Of a stretch of DNA of 64,000 bases, positions 57,664 through 64,000 are shown piece by piece. The notes beneath the pieces are model-generated. The model made no database searches, was not told the DNA's origin, and saw only the letters and a list, made by a program, of their open reading frames with translations. The stretch comes from Vitellaria paradoxa. Lineage: Eukaryota; Streptophyta; Magnoliopsida; Ericales; Sapotaceae. The first letter of the stretch is position 1. Every line of letters begins with the position of its first letter. Location of the stretch: contig CM034242.1 of the NCBI GenBank assembly GCA_019916065.1, positions 43,157,010-43,221,009 on the forward strand, in the 5' to 3' direction. The position numbers and the translations under genes were made by a program.

Positions 57664-58042
57664 AATAACAAATAAAGTTTAAAGATAAGATTTGAGTTTG
57701 CTAAAAGTTTCGAGTTTCAGATCGCAAAAAACCTTAATAAACAAGTTTGATCATCCAAATACCCGGCTCGACTCATTTGCAATTCTAATAATTAAAATGC
57801 TCGTTAACTTATTTCTACCGTTTGAGCATAAATAACTTTTTTAATTTATAGCTTTTTGACTTTAATTTTTATAAAATCATTAAAATTATCATCTTATATT
57901 AGGATTTCACTCAAATCATGAAGGATAGATATCTTACATTAAATAAAAAAAATTAAAAAAATTATCTACAAGAATTAGTTTTTTCTTTTTTTTTTTTTGC
58001 AAGCTAAATGCAATATATATATATATATATATATAATTTCTT

Positions 58043-58266
58043 TTTTTTTTATACGAAGGAAACCTCTCGCCGGTGAACCGTCGCGAGTAAAACCTCCGGG
58101 CGAGCGCACCACCCCGCAAGACACGCCCACCGATAAGACCGAGCGCCCAGGAAGACACGCCCACCGATAAGACCGAGCGCCCAGGAAGGGATTCGAACCC
58201 GAGACGTGGGAAGCATGCCCACTCTCCAAGTCGGCCCCTGCTCCACTGAGCTAACCCGTGCGGGTG
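58043..58266 (-). mobile_element. tRNA-derived SINE, type 1
   Basis: On the minus strand it begins CACCCGCACGGGTTAGCTCA. It has a Pol III A box (TTAGCTCAGTGGAGCAG) and a perfect B box (GGTTCGAATCC), a 34-bp segment present twice in tandem (GGGCGCTCGGTCTTATCGG...), and a 3' A run. Target duplications of 16 bp with one mismatch flank it: atatatataatttctt (58027-58042) and atatacataatttctt (58267-58282). Open frames seen here are by chance. Confidence 0.9.
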
Positions 58267-58318
58267 ATATACATAATTTCTTATTAGCAAATATGTTGTT
58301 AAATGATCACGCGATCAT

Positions 58319-58675
58319 TTATTATGTTCTTTCAAGTTAAGATTTATTTTAAATAAAATTTTTATTAAGTATTGGTTAAATGCATTAAAGTGTTTTAATT
58401 AAATCTGCTTAATTACCATTTATCATAAATTTATACCTTTAACTTCCCGTATATGTTTTAATAATTTATAGATTTCAAACATTTTTATAATCGGAAAAGA
58501 TATTTATAAAAAATAAATAAACTTAGAATGACAATTTAAATATTTAAAATTTATTAAACAAATCCCACCCCCCAAAAAAATTGACAGTAAACAAAGACCA
58601 TCTATCTCCAAACTTCTGGGGCAATAGTTGTGGTAAACAAAAAACCAATATCTCTAGACTTGACCATTATATTAC
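58319..58675. repeat. Paralogous block B (matches 42886-43690)
   Basis: Same order of shared words as block A but without its two MITEs. The SINE lies just before it. Confidence 0.75.
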
Positions 58676-58749
58676 TTGAAGCCGACCAAGAAAAACAAAT
58701 CAGAAATGTCTACATGTCTGTATATATTTACATAATTATAATTATGCTT

Positions 58750-58912
58750 TCGTTAAGAGTAACAAAAAAAAAACTTTGAAAATTAATAAAAAAGATTAAA
58801 AAAATTTTAAAATTATTTATTTTTTATCTTATTACATGAATTACGAACGCACAACTTATCTCACTTTTTCTCATTTTGTCTTACTTTTTCTCATTCCAAA
58901 CACACCCTATAT
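58750..58912 (-). mobile_element. 'gtgacaaaaagtgagataaa' MITE, reverse copy
   Basis: Core ttattacatgaattacgaac and acttatctcactttttctca, right end ctcattccaaacacaccc. Confidence 0.65.
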
Positions 58913-59638
58913 AGAAAAAATACTAAGGCATATAGTAAAACTTTAAATTCAATCAAGTCTCAAATTTGGTAAGATTTTTTACTTACTTCTATTACCTCCC
59001 AATTTTTCAGAATTACTATTACTTTTTATGAAAATAAAAATAATTTTTTTAAGTATCACTGGATTAAGTAAATTTAATTTTGTATAGTTTAATATTTCTC
59101 AAATGCCCTTTCTAACTACCCACTACTTTTACAATTTTTTATCTTTTTTAGATGAATGCTTGAAGGACATTTTTTTTACAAAATATTCTCAAAAAACTCA
59201 TAATTACCTAAAAAATTCATCATTTAATAAATACTTTTTTTACCAAAAATATTTTCGTAAAAATCATAAATATCTAAGAATTCTAATGATTTAATTTATT
59301 GAAAAGTTTTACATTATATTCAAAAAACTATCATTATGCTAAATCATTAGAATTATTAGGTATTTATTACCAAAAATATCCTTCATAAATACCTAAAAAG
59401 TCTCCTAACTTAATACATATTTTTTAACGAAATTATCCTCATAAAATCATAAATAAGTAAAAAATCTAGTAATTTAAAGCAAGTGTATATATATATTTAC
59501 CAAAATATTCTCACAACATAAAAATTATAAATATCTTAAAAATTCCATGATTTAGTACATATTTTTTAACAAAAAAATCATCATAGAAATCATAAATATG
59601 TAAGAATTCTATGTGTGTATTTATATCTTACTACTTTA

Positions 59639-59842
59639 CCCATCATTGGTTGATCCAGTGGAGCGGGAGTTAAGCCTTAAGCTTTGGTGATATACCTAGA
59701 TTGCATGTTCGATTATCACTTGGAGCGGCCATGATTTAAATGAGGGGCCGTGGTGGTGGATTGCTGCGCTAGTTCCCTCGAGAATTTGTAGCTCAGTGAG
59801 TAAAACTACTGGGTGATTTCCCCTGTTACCAAAAAAAAAAAA
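59639..59842 (+). mobile_element. tRNA-derived SINE, type 2
   Basis: About 204 bp. A-box-like ggttgatccagtggagcggg, B-box-like tgttcgattatc, body ggggccgtggtggtggattg, 3' tail of 13 A. Target duplications atcttactacttta (59625-59638) and atcttactacctta (59843-59856), 13 of 14. Sequence is unrelated to type 1. Confidence 0.85.
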
Positions 59843-60502
59843 ATCTTACTACCTTATCTTACTATTAAATAATAATATGAGTGCTCGAAAAATATTTTTC
59901 GAAGAAAAATGTCCAAATAAAAATCATAAAATATCTAAAATTTTCAAATTTTAGTGCATTTCTTTTTACCAAAAACATATTCATAAAAATAAAAAATACT
60001 TAGGAATTTTAAATGATTTAACATATTGAAATCTATTATTACTATTATGTATTATATTACACTAGGATGGTAATAATGTCATAGTATATTTAATGCATTT
60101 TTTATATGATTTTACCCCACTAAATAAGTGAAGCCAAAAATATTTAATGCACTTTTTATATATTAACAAGTTTATCATTATTTAATTAATGAAGAATTTA
60201 ATGTTATATTTACTGCATATTAAATAAACTAACTTTTATATTAATATTTAAATCCCAACTACACATATGACAGTGATTAGTATATAAAAGTATAGTTATA
60301 TTTATCTTCTTAAAAATCATAGATAATCAAGAGTTCTAATGATTCGATAGCGTTCGAAGCACCAAAAACACCCAAAAAAAAACTACAATTTTTACTGTTT
60401 GTTCATATATTACTTTTATCAATTTTAAGACTCTGACTTTTGGCAAAAAATGACAAAAAATAAAAATTCAAACGCATGCATTTGAAAATCTTTTTATTGT
60501 AT

Positions 60503-60548
60503 CATATTATATTATATTATATTATATTATATTATATTATATTATATT
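60503..60548 (+). repeat. (ATATT)n microsatellite at the edge of the BAHD duplication
   Basis: Nine pentanucleotide units. Similarity to the upstream region of the intact gene starts directly after it (gagtttcaattagtattttt against gagtttcaatgagcattttt). Confidence 0.85.
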
Positions 60549-61907
60549 TGAGTTTCAATTAGTATTTTTGTATTTTATTTAAAAATTTAATATTATTTAC
60601 GACTTTACATTAATGTTAAATACATAGCATAAAAGTATGTCTTTTTTTTTTTTAAATTCAAAGGGTGACGGTAATTTTCACCTTTGGTACTAGAGTTATG
60701 ATAATATTTAATCTAATTAAAAATATAGAGAGTAAAATATGATCTAATGTAAAGTACAATAGTTGGAAATATAATCCACTGAAAAATTATTTAACCAAAT
60801 TACTTGAGAAATTTTAACCTAGCAAGCCACTAGCTTGATTGAGAAACTAGCCGATGAGATTGGATCAATTAGGCCCCGTATGAAAGCGATATCTTTAAAT
60901 TACTTTATTAATTTTTTTTGGCAAAAGTTAGTACGTGATAATTTTGATGGCCAGTTTAGAGGATAAAAAATTAACAAAAAAAAAGTATAAAATAAAACAA
61001 AAAATTTTACCAAACACACAAAAATTATCACTTTTTACTTTGTTACAGTAAAAAAACTTACTAAACACACAAAAAGTTACCACTTTTTTACTTTGCTACA
61101 ATAAAAAATTTACCAAACACTTAAAAGTTGTAAAAAAATGTTAAAAATTACAATTTGTTCCACCAAACACACAAAAAATGTAATTAAAAATCACACAAAA
61201 AATTACCAAAAATTAAGATTTTTTTACTTTTTTTTGAACATCCAAACACCCTCTATATGTTTGGTAAATAAGTCTAAATTTTTAGAAATTTTTAATAACA
61301 TTTAGATGTTTAATTATAAGTAAAATGACTAATATAGCCCCCACTCATCCACCCACCCCCAACACTGTGACTGTATTTGAACTATTAAGGTCCCAGTTGA
61401 TATATCTGTTTTAAACTTATTTTTTATTTTGTAATTTAGAGAATAAAAAAAATAATTCAAAACGTATTTATTTATGTGTATCTTCAAAATCTGTTTAAAA
61501 AAATAGAAAATGAGTTTACATATGAAATGTAACATGATAAAAAATCATTTTTAACTAAAAATAAGAAAAAATTTTAAAATACAAAAAATAAAAAATATTA
61601 AACCATATGAGTTTACTATTTTTCTTATATGAAATTTTGAAAACATAGGACATATAAAATAAAAAATAAAAAATATAAATATAAATGAAACCTAACTTTT
61701 TTTAAAAAAATTTAAAATATTTAAAAAATTTTTAATTTTCTCCGATTAGATAATGACATTTGTCAATTTTTACAGTAACTTCTATTTTAAACTTTTTCGA
61801 AACACCTATGCCACCACTTCTTTATAAATAGCCTCGCTGGGAACGGCAAACAGCACGGCCATAGAAGCCAAACACATTCTCTATTTCATTCTTTCCTTGT
61901 GATCTAT
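60549..61907 (+). pseudogene. Duplicated upstream region of the broken BAHD copy, with MITE insertions
   Basis: 60549-60870 matches 47362-47427 plus 48166-48720 of the intact gene. 61800-61907 matches 48775-48881, with TATA-like tataaata at 61823-61830. Between them (60871-61790) are MITEs not present in the intact gene's promoter, including a reverse 'ggccgtttggag' copy (60947-61253) and a diverged 'catttggttta' copy (61385-61700). Confidence 0.75.
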
Positions 61908-62313
61908 GTGGCAGCGCCCGTTCCGCTATCCTTCGCAGTGACAACGCGGTGACCGGAGCTAATCGCTCCGGCCAAGCCTACGCCTCACGAACACAAACTT
62001 CTCTCCGACATCGACGACCAAGAAGGCCTCCGGTTTCAGATCCCCGCCATACAGTTTCACCGGAACAATCCCTCGGCCGGAGGGAGAGACCCCGCGAAGG
62101 TCATCCGGGAGGCGATCGCGAAGACGCTGGTCTTCTACTACCCTTTCGCCTTGGTGGAGTGTACCGGTGAGGGTGTCCTGTTCATCGAGGCTGACGCCGA
62201 CGTTACTCTCGCTCGGCGATGCTCTACAGCCTCAATTCCCGTTATTGGAGGAACTCCTCTATGATGTCCCTAGCTCTGGGGGCATCCTTAACTGCCCTTT
62301 GTTGCCTATTCAG
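61908..62313 (+). pseudogene. BAHD acyltransferase pseudogene, exon 1
   Basis: Strongly similar to exon 1 of the gene at 48882-49328, including the donor CAG|gtatat. Defects: the start ATG has become GTG (61908-61910), an in-frame TGA lies at 61950-61952, a net 33-bp deletion removes the counterpart of residues around [10 protein letters not shown], and a 5-bp-type deletion near 62205-62220 shifts the frame. Exon 2 is not in the window. In the intact gene the intron is 3.6 kb, so a matching exon 2 may lie beyond 64000. Confidence 0.9.
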
Positions 62314-64000
62314 GTATATCCATATCTGTATATACATATATATAGGTTATTTTCGATCAGTTCCTTTGAAAATGAAAAAATGCAGAGGAAGTATAAGAGC
62401 AGGTTACCCTATCGAAAAGTTGTAATCTCAAATTCTCATGGCGCCAATTCTAGTTTTTCTGTTTTGACAAAGCTGTTCACTTTAATAACCAGGCCCGCGC
62501 CCAAGCTTTTCGAAATTGAAGGGTAATTTAAAAAATGAGACCATTATTGTAAAATTTTTGTCAAAAGATTTTTGTGGGTGAGTCTTATGAGATAAAGAAT
62601 AAGGTGTTGTTTGGCGCATTAAAATTTATCAATCTTAATTAATTTTTTGTATTTTTTCAATTAAATTTTACTATATATCACATTTACATTAATTTTTATA
62701 CTTTTATTATAATTTTTGTCGAACTTTTTTTAAACCAACAAGGCCTAAGAGTTTTGTTAGGGCTTCACTCAATAAATCAATAAATGAATTTATAGAAATT
62801 TATTGAATTTAATAAATTAATTATTTTTGAGTTCTTTAAAAAATATTAAATAATCGTATTTAGATTAAAAAAAATCCTCATTTCATCTTAATTATAAAAA
62901 CTAGTAAAAGTTTTTTTTTTTTATAATTTTTTCAGGATCCTATTCCCAAGGCCCAAGGTGTTAAAAAAATAAATTAAAAGTAAATTAAAAAATTCATTTT
63001 TACTCAATTTATATTATTATTTATCTAACTTTAAATAGAAAGAAATCCATCTTTACTTTATTTATATTATTATTTATGTAACTTCAAAATGTTTCTTGAC
63101 AACGCTAAGCCCGAAAATATTTTCCGGTTCTAATTTAAGGTGTGTTTAGAGTTGTATAAAAATGTATAAAATAAAATAAAATAAAATTATAAAAATAAAT
63201 ATTTCGTAATTTATGCAATGAGTGAAAATTTTAAATTTTATTATTTCGTAATTTGTATTTATAAAAATTTATAAAATTTTATTTTATTTTATTTTACTCT
63301 AAACGTAACCTTAATTCTTCTTCCCTATCACCAGCAAAGTTTAGTACAAGTGCAGTCCCATTTGCCCTTTTCTGCCAAGCGGGTCTACCTTGTCAATTTC
63401 AGTATACGTACTAACTCCGCTACCGGTAAAGCCCATTGGAACACGGGATTAAATTTAAAAATTGAGTTGGATTGATTTATAAAAAAATATTAAATCTAAT
63501 TATATTAATGAAAAAAAAATATAATAAATATAGGGGTATTTGGTTGACAAAAATAGATCAAAAATACAATAAAAGTAGAAATATGTGACATAAAAATGAA
63601 ATATGAAAATTTTTGATTGGAGAAAAGTACAAAAAAATAATTAAAGTTGGTGAGCTTTGGTGGTTTTTAGTGATGCCAAACAGAACCATAATATATAAGC
63701 ATAAATTTATCTATTTACTTGGACCCGTTTAAAAAAATAATAAACATCATTAAATTCTATTATTTTAAATTGAATTTCAAATGGTATAAAAATTTTAAAA
63801 TTTATGTTATGAAATAAAATCAAATGTAACTCGTAAAATTTTATTTTGTTTTTAAACATAAAAATTATTTAGAATTTTACTAAATGAAAATAATTCTCAT
63901 CAAATTCACATTTCAAATGGTGTAAATCTTTTTTCTTTATTAAATATATATATCTTTTCTTGTACCCACCAAAAATTAATTATTTTGATAATTAATTCTA
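62314..64000 (+). other. Intron of the broken BAHD copy, running off the window
   Basis: Starts like the intact intron (gtatatccatatctgtatat), then jumps at about 62410 to sequence matching 49988-50105 (tctcatggc(g/a)cca, gtttttctgttttg). MITEs at 62603-62752, 63139-63310 and 63533-63690. 63720-63910 resembles 52630-52830. No gene. Confidence 0.65.
63139..63310 (+). mobile_element. 'attgtataaaataaaataaa' MITE, copy
   Basis: Ends ggtgtgtttagagttgtata and ttactctaaacgtaacc, TTAA overlapping both flanks. Core tatttcgtaatttatgcaat. Confidence 0.72.

Noticed and set aside
57934..58290. Overlapping minus-strand open frames of 65-118 codons with a repeated Arg/Ser/Trp-rich peptide
   Set aside because: They lie within the SINE and only reflect its tandem duplication and GC-rich tRNA-like head.
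61906..61941. ATG at 61906 as a new start for the second BAHD copy
   Set aside because: It is out of frame with the BAHD reading and meets a stop after a few codons.

Overview
This is nuclear DNA from a flowering plant. The evidence is AT-rich intergenic sequence packed with MITEs, LTR elements and SINEs, GT-AG introns, an intron-bearing tRNA-Tyr(GTA), and plant-specific gene families (DUF604/GT31 glycosyltransferase, GABA-transporter-like AAAP carrier, BAHD acyltransferase). I cannot name the species. No bacterial, organellar or CRISPR features were seen.

Layout. 1-5182: a decayed Ty3/gypsy chromodomain retrotransposon on the minus strand, with its 5' LTR, primer-binding site, polypurine tract and the edge of its 3' LTR. 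Its gag holds a 5'-truncated LINE with a 20-bp target duplication. 6403-8117: the last three exons of a peptidyl-tRNA hydrolase 2 gene, so the gypsy element probably sits in an intron of that gene. 8983-9515: a small tandem duplication. 9583-15238: a degenerate Mutator-like element (MULE) with about 120-bp terminal inverted repeats. It contains a broken transposase (minus) and a broken GRF zinc-finger/transmembrane gene (plus). 15299-15392: tRNA-Tyr with an intron. 16454-20933 (minus): three-exon DUF604 glycosyltransferase, 500 aa. 21-27 kb: MITEs. 27003-32615 (plus): seven-exon GABA-transporter-1-like gene, 458 aa. 33-42 kb: MITEs, a tandem segmental duplication of about 3 kb and a Ty1/copia-like solo LTR. 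48882-53867 (plus): two-exon benzyl-alcohol-benzoyltransferase-like BAHD gene, 457 aa. 58-60 kb: two tRNA-derived SINEs with clear target duplications. 60.5-64 kb: a second, broken copy of the BAHD promoter, exon 1 and part of the intron. A third promoter-only remnant lies near 46.2 kb.

The intact genes (PTH2 3' end, DUF604 GT31, GABA transporter, BAHD) are unrelated in function and simply neighbours. The most informative part of the window is its transposon history. Paralogous blocks supply pre-insertion (empty) sites for several elements, and MITEs are nested in each other and in introns and promoters. I found no convincing evidence for a wholly new molecular system. The strongest leads are the BAHD duplication series with MITE-remodelled promoters, the GRF/transmembrane gene inside a MULE, and the set of Tourist-like repeat families.
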